Below are positions 8,804 through 17,352 of a stretch of 64,000 bases of DNA, in pieces; the stretch's first letter is position 1; each line of letters opens with the position of its first letter. The stretch is taken from NCBI RefSeq assembly GCF_029210485.1, contig NZ_JARGET010000026.1:1-64000 (forward strand), read 5' to 3'. The translations under genes and the position numbers were made by a program. Below the pieces are notes generated by a model. It saw only the letters and a list, made by a program, of their open reading frames with translations, was not told the origin of the DNA and did not search any database. Source of the DNA: Hoeflea sp. YIM 152468. Its GTDB lineage: Bacteria > Pseudomonadota > Alphaproteobacteria > Rhizobiales > Rhizobiaceae.

Positions 8804-9901
8804 ATGAGCGAAGCGCCATCCCCTACCCCTGTGGCCCAGATCCCCGTCACCGTGCTGACCGGCTATCTTGGCGCCGGCAAGACCACCCTGCTCAACCGGA
8901 TTCTCTCCGAGCCGCATGGCAAGCGCTATGCGGTGATTGTCAATGAATTCGGTGAAATCGGTATCGACAATGACCTGATCGTCGAATCCGACGAGGAAAT
9001 CTACGAGATGAACAATGGCTGCGTCTGCTGCACCGTGCGCGGCGATCTGATCCGCGTGGTCGAAGGCCTGATGCGCCGTCCCGGCCGTTTTGACGCCATC
9101 ATCGTCGAGACCACAGGACTTGCCGATCCAGTGCCGGTGGCCCAGACATTCTTCATGGACGAGGACGTCCGCGCCAAGACCAGGCTCGACGCTGTCGTCG
9201 CGCTGGTGGATGCCTTGCATCTGCCTGCCCGGCTGAAAGACAGCCGCGAGGCCGAAGACCAGATTGCCTTTGCCGATGTGGTGATCCTGAACAAGACCGA
9301 TCTGGTGACCCCGGAGCAGCTCGAGGCCATCGAACGAACGGTCCGCGCAATCAATCCGTCGGCCCGCATTCACCGCACCGAGCGCGCCGCCATACCACTC
9401 GACGCCGTGCTCGACCGTGGCGCTTTTGATCTCAGCCGGGCGCTCGACAACGACCCGCATTTCCTCGATCACGATCACCCCGATCATGTCTGCACACCGG
9501 ATTGCGATCATGATCATCATCATCATCACCATCATGGTCACGATCACGGTCATGACCATCACGGCCACAGCCATCACGACCATGCCGCTCCGGCCGCCAT
9601 TCACGATTCAACCATCGAATCGATCTCGTTGCGCGGCGGGCCACTCAATCCGAAACGGTTTTTCCCCTGGATCGAAAAGATCACCCAATTGGACGGCCCG
9701 AACATTCTCCGGCTCAAGGGCATCATCGCCTTTGAAGGCGATGCTGATCGCTACATCATCCAGGGCATCCACATGATCGTTGAAGGTGATCACCAGCGCG
9801 CCTGGAAAGACGACGAAAAGCGCGAAAGCCGCATCGTCTTCATCGGACGCGATCTCGACCGCGAGAAGCTCGAGCGGACCTTTCTGGCCTGCCAGGCCTG
9901 A
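8804..9901 (+). CDS. COG0523 (CobW/P47K) metallochaperone GTPase, His-rich
   Basis: A G3E-family GTPase that delivers metal ions to client proteins. Walker A is GYLGAGKT (residues 20-27), the metal-site CxCC motif is GCVCC (72-76), and the guanine-specificity motif is NKTD (about 163-166). A segment at roughly residues 215-265 is very rich in His and Asp, including a run of seven His, and probably buffers zinc, nickel or cobalt. A CobW C-terminal domain follows. The gene is 12 bases from the WD40 gene and surely co-transcribed. No cobalamin genes are near, so a zinc or other metal role is more likely than CobW proper. I saw no clear Zur box upstream. Confidence 0.92.
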   Translation: MSEAPSPTPVAQIPVTVLTGYLGAGKTTLLNRILSEPHGKRYAVIVNEFGEIGIDNDLIVESDEEIYEMNNGCVCCTVRGDLIRVVEGLMRRPGRFDAIIVETTGLADPVPVAQTFFMDEDVRAKTRLDAVVALVDALHLPARLKDSREAEDQIAFADVVILNKTDLVTPEQLEAIERTVRAINPSARIHRTERAAIPLDAVLDRGAFDLSRALDNDPHFLDHDHPDHVCTPDCDHDHHHHHHHGHDHGHDHHGHSHHDHAAPAAIHDSTIESISLRGGPLNPKRFFPWIEKITQLDGPNILRLKGIIAFEGDADRYIIQGIHMIVEGDHQRAWKDDEKRESRIVFIGRDLDREKLERTFLACQA

Positions 9902-9913
9902 GGGGTTCAGATC

Positions 9914-10903
9914 ATGCCAACTGTCGCCCCGATTGATCTCGATGACCATTGTCTGGCCGCAGCTTTTCTGGAGGATGTTCCGGTCTTCGCTCTGGCCTCA
10001 GGTCAGGTCGTACGCCTCGACCACGGCACCCATAGGCATGAACTGCATGACGGCTTGCTCGCCACCGCCATCACCTGGGACGGCAAGAGCCTGATCAGCG
10101 GCGGCGAAGACGGCAAGGTGATGCGGCTTGACGCAGACGGGACAGAAACCACGCTGCGCCCGTCCGGACGCAAATGGATGGGCGCTGTTGCCACCGGTCC
10201 GCAGGGCGCGGTCGCGTTTGCCGAGGGTCGCACAGCAACAGTGTTGCTGGCTGACGGAACCGAACGGACTTTCGAAGAGGCGCGCACCATCGAAGGCCTT
10301 GCCTTTGCACCGAAAGGCCTTCGGCTGGCGATGACCCGCTACAACGGCGTGTCTCTCGTTTTCGTGCACGGCAGCGCACCTGCAATCGACTTCGAATGGA
10401 AGGGTGCCCACAATCAGGTGATGTTCAGCCCTGACGGCCGGTTTCTGGTCACCGCCATGCAGGAAAATGCGCTGCATGGCTGGAAGCTGGACGGCAAGCC
10501 GGGCGGGGAACAGCGCCACATGCGCATGACCGGCTACCCCGCCAAGGTCAAATCGCTGTCCTGGTCGAACAAGGGGAAATGGCTCGCCTCCTCCGGGGCT
10601 CCCTCAGCAATCGTCTGGCCGTTTTCGGGCAAGGACGGGCCTATGGGCAAAGGACCGCTCGAACTCGGTCAGCGCGCTGACACGATGGTCACCTGCGTCG
10701 CCTGCCACCCGCTGGAAGACCTTGTTGCCATTGGTTTTGGCGACGGCATGGTCCTTGCTGTCCGCTTTGCCGACAGCAAGGAAGCACTGTTGCGACGCCC
10801 CGGCAAGGGCCCGGTCACGGCCTTGGCGTGGAACAGGTCCGGTCGCCTGCTGGCGTTTGGATCGCAAGCAGGCGATTGCGGCGTTGTCGACATAGCCGGC
10901 TGA
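9914..10903 (+). CDS. WD40 repeat protein, partner of the COG0523 GTPase
   Basis: The 329-residue protein has no signal peptide. It carries repeated beta-propeller blades, recognisable as ATAITWDGKSLISGGEDGKV, MFSPDGRFLVTAM, LSWSNKGKWLASSG and LAWNRSGRLLAFGSQ, each with the small-residue/SDGK-type turn of WD40 repeats. About six or seven blades fit the length. It is 12 bases downstream of the COG0523 GTPase. WD40 domains are scaffolds without catalysis, so it probably docks the GTPase to a client, but no function is demonstrated. Confidence 0.87.
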   Translation: MPTVAPIDLDDHCLAAAFLEDVPVFALASGQVVRLDHGTHRHELHDGLLATAITWDGKSLISGGEDGKVMRLDADGTETTLRPSGRKWMGAVATGPQGAVAFAEGRTATVLLADGTERTFEEARTIEGLAFAPKGLRLAMTRYNGVSLVFVHGSAPAIDFEWKGAHNQVMFSPDGRFLVTAMQENALHGWKLDGKPGGEQRHMRMTGYPAKVKSLSWSNKGKWLASSGAPSAIVWPFSGKDGPMGKGPLELGQRADTMVTCVACHPLEDLVAIGFGDGMVLAVRFADSKEALLRRPGKGPVTALAWNRSGRLLAFGSQAGDCGVVDIAG

Positions 10904-10915
10904 ACTCGTTCCTGA

Positions 10916-11362
10916 TCAAGACCAGGAAATTTCCAGCTGCGGGCGTCCATTGGATGTGCGCGCGCTGCTTGTCCCATGCTTGCCGATGACGCCGTTGACC
11001 CGCTTTCGGAAGGCGGAGAAGCTGTCGAAGGTGACAACATCGATGGCTTCATCAAGATCAAGCGACACCCGAAAATGCCCAGGTGCGGATGTGATGGCCT
11101 GGATACCCACCACCTTGGCGGTGAAGGGCTGGCCCAGATAAGCTCCGCTCACCCGGCTGCCGGGTGCCAGGCTTTCAGGCCCGGGCCGGTTGCCTATCGC
11201 CGCGTACAGCGTGTTCCAGTCATTATACCCGTACTGCGCGGCAATCAGCTCCAGCGCTTTGGAATGGCCGATGGTTTCACCGCTGGATTCCAGTCGGGTT
11301 CTCAGGCGTCTGGCCTGATCCTTGAGTGTGCTCAAATTTGGCAAGGGCGTGAAGTCACGCAT
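10916..11362 (-). CDS. Glyoxalase superfamily protein (conserved small protein)
   Basis: A 148-residue protein. The N-terminal half has LSTLKDQARRLR, then a compact motif with HSKALELIAAQYGYNDWNTL. The C-terminal half is beta-rich (GAYLGQPFTAKVVGIQ, HFRVSLDLDEAIDVVTFDSFSA). From memory this layout matches small proteins labelled glyoxalase superfamily in rhizobia, but no metal-binding set of residues is obvious and enzymatic activity is uncertain. The start at 11362 is preceded by AGGAGA with seven-base spacing; the longer open frame upstream to 11527 looks non-coding. It converges on the WD40 gene. Confidence 0.72.
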   Translation of the reverse strand: MRDFTPLPNLSTLKDQARRLRTRLESSGETIGHSKALELIAAQYGYNDWNTLYAAIGNRPGPESLAPGSRVSGAYLGQPFTAKVVGIQAITSAPGHFRVSLDLDEAIDVVTFDSFSAFRKRVNGVIGKHGTSSARTSNGRPQLEISWS

Positions 11363-11658
11363 GGCAGATCTCCTGTCATGACATACCGTATCCAAGGGGT
11401 GTCCGCGTTCCACCATCTGGCATGTCATCAAAAAGGTGACTGCTTGAAAGCCGGAGACTTCACCATGGCAATCTGCCTGCGAACGGCCGGGGCTCCAGAC
11501 CCGAGAGACGTCAAATAGGTATGCCAAAGCTGATTGTCAATCTGCGGCATGTGGCCCAGAATACCGGCCAGGAATACAGAAGGATAAATTTAGCACGGAA
11601 AGGAGGGAACCTTTTGCGAAGACGTGCGTTGGAAATCTCAACGCGCGAGGAGAATTGC

Positions 11659-12102
11659 ATGACCCGGCCGAAATCCGCCCCCCTGCTGAGCGCCACACGA
11701 CGCAGTGTGTTGACCGGAGGAACGGCTCTGGCCGTTTCCGGCTTTGCGCCATGGCCTGGCAAGGCTTTCGCCGCAACTGTCGACATAGATGATTTTCTGG
11801 ATCTTTCGATAAAGCTCACCGGCAATCCAGACCTTGCGGCGGAAGATGCCGCAAAGATGCTGCAGGCTTTCAAGTCCATCGGAAAAGCCGAGGAACTTGC
11901 CGCGCTGGTGGAGGGAAATGCCAATCCGGATCTCAGCAACGGTATCGTTGCCGCCTGGTACAGCGGAGTGTCGCCCGATCCCGAGAGCAACGAAGTCATT
12001 ACCTACACCGAAGCCCTGATGTGGCCGGCGATGAGTTACAGCAAGCCGATGGGCTATTGTGGCGGCGCAACCGGGTACTGGGCCGATCCTCCCGCCAGCT
12101 GA
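11659..12102 (+). CDS. FAD-dependent sugar/polyol dehydrogenase small (gamma) subunit
   Basis: A 147-residue protein with a twin-arginine-type leader (TRRSVLTGGTALAVSG) and a hydrophobic export segment. It resembles small subunits of membrane-bound sugar, sorbitol or glucose dehydrogenases, which are needed to export the folded FAD subunit. The start at 11659 is six bases after GAGGAG. It lies 42 bases upstream of the GMC catalytic subunit and is surely its partner: the large subunit has no signal of its own and would travel through Tat with this one. The 296-base gap upstream (11363-11658) holds the divergent promoter and no gene I can support. Confidence 0.85.
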   Translation: MTRPKSAPLLSATRRSVLTGGTALAVSGFAPWPGKAFAATVDIDDFLDLSIKLTGNPDLAAEDAAKMLQAFKSIGKAEELAALVEGNANPDLSNGIVAAWYSGVSPDPESNEVITYTEALMWPAMSYSKPMGYCGGATGYWADPPAS

Positions 12103-12144
12103 CCTCTTCTCGGCCGCATTTTAAGATTTACGGGAGCCAGCACC

Positions 12145-13761
12145 ATGGCGCATGACATCACCGCAGACATTCTCATCATTGGGACCGGCGTCGCCGGCGC
12201 GATGGCCGGCGCCAAGCTCGCAGCCAGGGGTCTGAGCGTCGCCTTTCTCGAATCGGGCAAGCGCATCGATCGCTATGACGCGGTCGAAAAATTCTGGAAT
12301 GCCAAGATCAAGGTGCCGGAGTCCCCTTACCCCAATGATCCCGAGGCGTCTCATCCGCTGTCACATCGGATTGAAGACTTCTATCAGCAAAGCGGGCCGG
12401 AACTGTTCAAGTCGACCTACATCAAGGTGGTCGGCGGGACGACCTGGCACTGGCTTGGCACGACATTGCGCAATCTCCCTTCCGACTTCAGACTGAAATC
12501 GCTCTACGGGCACGGCGTCGACTGGCCGCTCAGTTACGACGATCTTGAGCCGTTCTATCTCGAAGCTGAAAACGAAATCGGTGTCGCCGGAGATTCGACC
12601 GAGGATCTCGGCTCGCCACGCTCGGGCGAATTCCCGATGCCGCAGATTGCGATGACCTATCTCGACAAGCACTTTGCCTCGGCACTGGACGGCACCCGGT
12701 ATCAGGTCCGCGCCACACCGCAAGGCCGCAACTCGCTGTTCCACGCGGATCGGCCGGAATGTTGCGGCAACAATTCCTGCATTCCGATCTGCCCGATCCA
12801 GGCCAAATACGATGCCACTGTGCACATCGCCCTGGCAGAACAGGCCGGCGCCACGATCCACGACCAGACCACAGCAACAAAATTGAATGTCGGAGAAAAT
12901 GGCGAAATCGGCTCGGTCGAATTCCGCCGTGCAGACGGCACCACCGGCACCGCTTCAGGCAAGGTCGTCATTGTCGCCGCCCATGCCATCGAGACGCCGC
13001 GGTTGCTGTTGAATTCCGCACAGGAGAACGCTCCCAACGGCGTCGCCAACAGCTCCGACCAGGTCGGTCGCAATCTGATGGATCACCCCACCCGCCTGAG
13101 CTGGGCCGAAGCATCTGAACCGGTATGGCCCTATCGCGGCCCGCTTTCCACATCCGGCATCGAAAACCTGCGCGACGGCGACTTCCGCAAGCAGCGCGGC
13201 GCATTCCGCATCGAAATCGGCAATGACGGCCACAGCTGGCCCACCGGCGCGCCCGCGACCACGGCGGCGGATTTGGCAGCTCAGGGTCTGCGCGGTGGGG
13301 AGCTGGATGCGGCGATCAAGGACGTCACCTCGCGTCAGATCCGGCTTGCCTCGCTGGTCGAGCAATCACCGGACGCGGAAAACCGTGTGACCCTCGACCC
13401 CGACAAACGGGACGCCAATGGCATTCCCTTGCCGCGCATCCGCTATGATTTCGACGCTTACACGCGCAACGGCCTCGAGGCCGCCGAAAAGGCACATGAG
13501 GAAGTGTTTGCGGCTCTCGGTGCCAGGAACGTTCGCCATTCGCCCGAGGCTCAGGGCGCCGGCCATATCATCGGCACGACAAGAATGGGCTCGGACTCCG
13601 CGAGCGCCGTGGTTGACGCGGATTTGCGCAGCTTCGACCACCGCAATCTTTTTCTGCTGGGGTCGGGAACCTTCCCCACCTCTGCCACGGCCAACCCGAC
13701 CTTGACCATCGCCGCCCTGTCACTGCGCGCAGTCGATGCGATCGCGGCCTCCGTCAAATAG
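12145..13761 (+). CDS. GMC oxidoreductase, catalytic subunit of sugar/polyol dehydrogenase
   Basis: A 538-residue flavoprotein. FAD binds at GTGVAGAMAGAKLAARG (residues 13-29). The C-terminal GMC part contains GAGHIIGTTRMG and TSATANPTLTIAALSLRA. A Cys cluster at residues 206-216 (CCGNNSCIPIC) matches the Cys-x4-Cys-x3-Cys pattern that holds a [3Fe-4S] cluster in FAD glucose and fructose dehydrogenases. It forms an operon with the Tat-signal small subunit upstream. Expected role: periplasmic oxidation of a sugar or polyol with electrons passed to a cytochrome. The usual cytochrome c subunit is not encoded next to it. Confidence 0.9.
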   Translation: MAHDITADILIIGTGVAGAMAGAKLAARGLSVAFLESGKRIDRYDAVEKFWNAKIKVPESPYPNDPEASHPLSHRIEDFYQQSGPELFKSTYIKVVGGTTWHWLGTTLRNLPSDFRLKSLYGHGVDWPLSYDDLEPFYLEAENEIGVAGDSTEDLGSPRSGEFPMPQIAMTYLDKHFASALDGTRYQVRATPQGRNSLFHADRPECCGNNSCIPICPIQAKYDATVHIALAEQAGATIHDQTTATKLNVGENGEIGSVEFRRADGTTGTASGKVVIVAAHAIETPRLLLNSAQENAPNGVANSSDQVGRNLMDHPTRLSWAEASEPVWPYRGPLSTSGIENLRDGDFRKQRGAFRIEIGNDGHSWPTGAPATTAADLAAQGLRGGELDAAIKDVTSRQIRLASLVEQSPDAENRVTLDPDKRDANGIPLPRIRYDFDAYTRNGLEAAEKAHEEVFAALGARNVRHSPEAQGAGHIIGTTRMGSDSASAVVDADLRSFDHRNLFLLGSGTFPTSATANPTLTIAALSLRAVDAIAASVK

Positions 13762-13814
13762 ACGGGCGGCGCATTGGCCCGGCAGCGCGGAAGAACCGAG
13801 CCTGGCGCGAGAGA

Positions 13815-14897
13815 TCAAGCAGCCGGACCGGTCGCTTCCATCACCCCGCCCAGCGCTCCTTCGCGGTATTCCGTCGGGCTCACGCCGACACGCTCCCGGA
13901 ATGCGCGGTTGAAGGGCGCAAGCGACGCGTAGCCAAGACTGAAGGCATGCTGGATGATCTGCTCGCGCGCCATTTCCGGGTCTGAGAGGCGGCGTTTGGC
14001 TTCCCGAATCCGGTAATCATTCACAAAAGCTGCGAAGTTGCGGTAGCCGAGACCGCCGTTGATCAGGCGTCGCAGCCGGTGCTCGGGCACGTTGAGCACA
14101 TCGGCCAGGCCACCGATGGTAAGTCCCGGCTCCAGATAGAGCCCGCCATCCATGGCCTTGATCACCCGGTCCAGTTCAAGCCGATCCGCTGCGGTCAGCT
14201 CACCGCGCCCGGCCGCTGCAACTGATCCATTGCCCGCACGCTGGAACAACCCCTCCTTCAGAGCAGTCAGCCAATAGGAAAAACCCAAGGCCAATGTGAA
14301 ATAGACCGCCGAATAGGCAAGGCACAGGTCGGCATAAAGCGGCGCGTTGATGCTGATGAGGTTGGTGACGAACACCAGCAGTGTGAACGGCGGAACCGAG
14401 AACGCCAGCGCCAGACTGAAACTGCGCCGCTCATCGACCAGATCGCTGGCCCGATTGCACAAGGCCCGATAGATGATCAACCCGAACAGCGTCGCATTCA
14501 TCGCCACAAGCGCCATGGTGAAAGGCCACCGCCAGTCCTCCGGTGCAAAGGCGGCACCAGCAACAAGCGGAAAAGCAACCGCTACCGGCCAGAAAATGCC
14601 GACCCGCCAGCTGAACCGGTCATCAAACAACGCCAGCACGAACCACCACAGAGCAATGAAGTGCAATTGCTGGAATGCCAGCATCAGCGCGGGTGGCGGC
14701 GCCAGCATCTCGGTGAGTGTTGGTGCGTTGAGAATGATCTCCACCAGACCCGAAACACCGAACAGGATTCCGGTCAGGCACAACGGTCCGAAATCCGGAC
14801 GGCGCACAAAGCGCGCAATCACCAGCAACAATATCCCGAACGTCGCACCCCGCAGGAAGAGGTCGATAAAGCCAGCCAGAGTCAATTCAATCGACAT
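13815..14897 (-). CDS. AraC family regulator with N-terminal multi-helix membrane domain
   Basis: A 360-residue protein. The first 230 residues or so hold about seven hydrophobic helices (starting SIELTLAGFIDLFLRGATFGILLLVIARF). The C-terminal 100 or so residues are an AraC/XylS double helix-turn-helix, with LADVLNVPEHRLRRLING and the signature IIQHAFSLGYASLAPFNRAFRERVGVSPTEYR. A DNA-binding domain tethered to a membrane sensor implies that it responds to a membrane or periplasmic cue. I start it at the ATG at 14897; the open frame continues upstream to 15134 but without family-like sequence. It is divergent from the small secreted-protein gene at 15152. Confidence 0.87.
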   Translation of the reverse strand: MSIELTLAGFIDLFLRGATFGILLLVIARFVRRPDFGPLCLTGILFGVSGLVEIILNAPTLTEMLAPPPALMLAFQQLHFIALWWFVLALFDDRFSWRVGIFWPVAVAFPLVAGAAFAPEDWRWPFTMALVAMNATLFGLIIYRALCNRASDLVDERRSFSLALAFSVPPFTLLVFVTNLISINAPLYADLCLAYSAVYFTLALGFSYWLTALKEGLFQRAGNGSVAAAGRGELTAADRLELDRVIKAMDGGLYLEPGLTIGGLADVLNVPEHRLRRLINGGLGYRNFAAFVNDYRIREAKRRLSDPEMAREQIIQHAFSLGYASLAPFNRAFRERVGVSPTEYREGALGGVMEATGPAA

Positions 14898-15151
14898 GTT
14901 CGTATCCGTGATTTGCGCGTCACCGGCGCGGGTGCGCGTCAGCCAGTCCTCGAGATAGGTGTTGCCGGGCCAACAATCCAATCGATTCCGGAATTGTCGC
15001 CTCAGAAATGAAACTTCCGCTTCGGATTTCAAAGGAGCGCGGCATACCCGCGTCCCGGGCACCAGGTTCAAGACATCGCCGGTTTTGCTCTCCCGCACAG
15101 GGTCAGCGGAACCGGCCTGAAAATGCCAAACCACTCTTGAAGGAGATCCCC

Positions 15152-15391
15152 ATGAAAAAGATGACCGCAGCCATGGCCTTTACACTGGCAACCCTGTTGC
15201 CGTTCACCGCAGGCTCAGCCTTTGCCGCAACCGCCACCACCCAGGCCGAACTGTGCGCCACGGCGCCGGCCAAGGCTGCAGACGCAAACATTGATTGCGC
15301 AGCCACCTCCAGCTTTGACCGCGACGCCAACGCCGCCGCGAGCAAATATCCGTCCAGCCCCATGAACTACGGCAGCGGGCTCGTGTTCTGA
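15152..15391 (+). CDS. Small secreted protein of unknown function
   Basis: A 79-residue protein starting at the ATG at 15152, preceded by AAGGAGA. It has a clear Sec signal (MKKMTAAMAFTLATLLPFTA) with a probable cleavage site after AFA at about residue 25. The mature part is only about 54 residues and Ala-rich, with two Cys (AELCATAP and NIDCAA) that could form a disulfide, and it ends in SGLVF. I do not recognise a family. It is divergent from the membrane-bound AraC regulator, which may control it. Confidence 0.66.
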   Translation: MKKMTAAMAFTLATLLPFTAGSAFAATATTQAELCATAPAKAADANIDCAATSSFDRDANAAASKYPSSPMNYGSGLVF

Positions 15392-15412
15392 TCAAGCTCA
15401 GACCTGTCAGCA

Positions 15413-15440
15413 GCGCCGCGTCTTGTGAAAGTCGCGGCGC
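15413..15440 (+). terminator. GC-rich stem-loop after the small secreted protein
   Basis: GCGCCGCG (15413-15420) pairs with CGCGGCGC (15433-15440) around a 12-base loop, 22 bases after the stop codon. No T run follows, so it is a weak or factor-dependent terminator, or an RNA 3' stabiliser. Confidence 0.42.
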
Positions 15441-15609
15441 CTGTCTGTTGGCCATGCCCGCCGGCTCGATATCCCCTCCGGTTTCAAGCGCTCTGCGCCA
15501 GGGAATGGGCGCGAGTCCCGCGCGGCACACTCTCCCATTATCAAGGTGGGCCGTGAAAACGGACGCACAAACTTGATTTGCTTGTTTTCCCTTGAAATAA
15601 CCTATCATT

Positions 15610-15631
15610 GAACAATATCGGTTTACTGTTC
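15610..15631. promoter_or_regulatory. Inverted repeat upstream of the LysR gene, candidate binding site
   Basis: GAACA (15610-15614) and TGTTC (15627-15631) are separated by 12 bases in an AT-rich stretch 60-81 bases before the LysR start. The spacing suits a LysR-type recognition dyad and autoregulation. The remainder of 15392-15690 shows no gene. Confidence 0.38.
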
Positions 15632-15690
15632 GATTTGTGCAGACAATGCCCATGATTGCCAAGCCGCGACGCGCACCAAGGACCCGACCC

Positions 15691-16584
15691 ATGGATACAT
15701 TGACCCGGATTCGCGCTTTCATCGACGTGGTCGAAGCCGAAGGCTTTTCGGCCGCCGCGCGCAAGGTTGGCCGGTCCAAGGCGCTTTTGTCAAAATATGT
15801 GCGCGAACTCGAAGACGACCTCGGCGCCTTGCTGCTCAACCGCACCACCCGCCAGTTCTCGCTGACGGAAGCCGGCCACACCTACTTTCGCACCGCTTCC
15901 GACATCCTCAAGGAAATCGACAATCTGGCTGATCTGGTGCGCGAAGGTTCGAAAGACCTCAAGGGGCGCATCCGGGTATCGGCGCCGCGCACCTTTGCCG
16001 ACGCTGCCATCGGCCGCTCGCTGATTGAATTTGCAGCCGCCCATCCCGACGTGACGCTGGAAATCATCTCGGATGATCGTTTCGTTGATCTGGTCGAGGA
16101 AGGCTATGACGTCGCGATCCGCATCACCAAGCTTGAGGATTCCGGCCTTATCGCCCGCAAGCTTTCATCTTTTTCCCTGATCGCCTGCGCGTCACCGGAA
16201 TTTCTGGCGAAACATGGACCGATCACGCATCCGTCCCAGCTTGCAGACCTGCCCTGCATCATCGATACCAATGGCCGGTTCCTCAACAATTGGCGTTTTG
16301 AGAACAAGGACGGGTCCACTTTCTCGGTCTCGGTCAAGGGACGGCTTGAGGTCAACAGCCCGCTGACGGCGATGCGCGCAGCCGAGGCCGGACTGGGTGT
16401 CGCGATTCTCCCGAACTTCGTTTTCAAGGAGCGCCAACCGGTCGGAACGCTGGTGCCGATCCTCGATGATTTCCTTTCTACCGACAGCGGGATCTATGCG
16501 ATCTATCCGCATCGCCGCTATCTTCCCGCCAAGGTTCGTGCCTTCGTCGATTTTCTGACCCAGTGGTTCAAGACCGCCGCCTGA
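15691..16584 (+). CDS. LysR family transcriptional regulator
   Basis: A 297-residue protein with the LysR helix-turn-helix (TRIRAFIDVVEAEGFSAAARK followed by RSKALLSKYVRELE) and a LysR substrate-binding domain (GRIRVSAPRTFADAAIG, YDVAIRITKLEDSGLIARKL, VKGRLEVNSPLTAMRAAEAGLGVAILP). It belongs to the CrgA/AaeR-like subgroup. I chose the ATG at 15691, with AAGGAC upstream; ATGs at 15637, 15646 and 15652 would add a basic tail. It has no divergent target gene, so its regulon is not evident. Confidence 0.9.
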   Translation: MDTLTRIRAFIDVVEAEGFSAAARKVGRSKALLSKYVRELEDDLGALLLNRTTRQFSLTEAGHTYFRTASDILKEIDNLADLVREGSKDLKGRIRVSAPRTFADAAIGRSLIEFAAAHPDVTLEIISDDRFVDLVEEGYDVAIRITKLEDSGLIARKLSSFSLIACASPEFLAKHGPITHPSQLADLPCIIDTNGRFLNNWRFENKDGSTFSVSVKGRLEVNSPLTAMRAAEAGLGVAILPNFVFKERQPVGTLVPILDDFLSTDSGIYAIYPHRRYLPAKVRAFVDFLTQWFKTAA

Positions 16585-16683
16585 TCCCGCCTGTCCTGGT
16601 TCCAAATGTCGCGGTGACTGGCGTCTGCCGAATTTTCGTCCATATTCAATGGCAAAGCACAGCACTGATCAGGACAGACAGAA

Positions 16684-17352
16684 TTGCGGACCATGACCCT
16701 ACATTCTAAGTGGCGCTTGCCAGCCATCGCTGCTTTTGCCGCCATGCTTGTCCCCGTGCCTGCCTTGGCACATCCGCATGTGTTTGCCGACGCTCGCCTC
16801 GAGGTTGAAACGTCTGCCGATGGCAGGGTGTCGGAGTTCCGGAATGTCTGGCGTTTTGACGAAGTGTTCTCGTCCAGCATCGTCCTCGATTTCGATGAAG
16901 ACTCGAATATGGAGCTCGATGCCGGCGAACTGTCAAAGATCAGCGATTTGGTCACGCATTCACTGGCAGAGTTCGATTACTACACGACAGTCAGCATCGA
17001 TGGCCGGGATGTCGAGATTGCGCTTCCTGAGAGGATCAATGTTGCCTTCCAGGACGGCCAGTTGCTGATGTTCTTTGCCGTTGTTCCCAAGGAGGAGCTC
17101 CGCCTGACCGGCAAGATTGCCATCGGCGTGTTCGATCCGACCATGTATGCCTCTCTCGACTTCATTCATGATGAGGACATGGTCATAACAGGGGAGTCGG
17201 CTTCCCGTTGTGCGCGCAAAGTGGTGCGGCCGGACCCGGACGAAGTGATGGCGCAGAATCAGGAATTCCTGACCGAAGCCTTTTTTGAAACAACCACCAA
17301 CAATGATTTTTCAAAGCTGTTTGCCACACGGCTGGAGCTCGATTGCAAATGA
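16684..17352 (+). CDS. DUF1007 family periplasmic protein, NicO partner
   Basis: A 222-residue exported protein: the N-terminal signal ends near ALAHPHVF, and AHPH is the conserved DUF1007 start of the mature chain. The region matches proteins that accompany NicO/RcnA-type nickel/cobalt transporters and were once labelled ABC substrate-binding. Its histidines at the mature N-terminus could bind metal. The TTG at 16684 lies nine bases after AGGA, whereas the ATG at 16693 has poorer spacing; either is possible. The stop overlaps the NicO start by 4 bases. Confidence 0.82.
   Translation: MRTMTLHSKWRLPAIAAFAAMLVPVPALAHPHVFADARLEVETSADGRVSEFRNVWRFDEVFSSSIVLDFDEDSNMELDAGELSKISDLVTHSLAEFDYYTTVSIDGRDVEIALPERINVAFQDGQLLMFFAVVPKEELRLTGKIAIGVFDPTMYASLDFIHDEDMVITGESASRCARKVVRPDPDEVMAQNQEFLTEAFFETTTNNDFSKLFATRLELDCK

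Noticed and set aside
9485-9585. Tandem-repeat DNA (CATCAT/GATCAT-like run)
   Set aside because: It is simply the His/Asp codons of the GTPase's metal-binding arm, not an independent repeat.
8804-9901. Cobalamin biosynthesis CobW proper
   Set aside because: No cob genes are adjacent; the His-rich arm and WD40 partner fit a broader COG0523 metallochaperone better.
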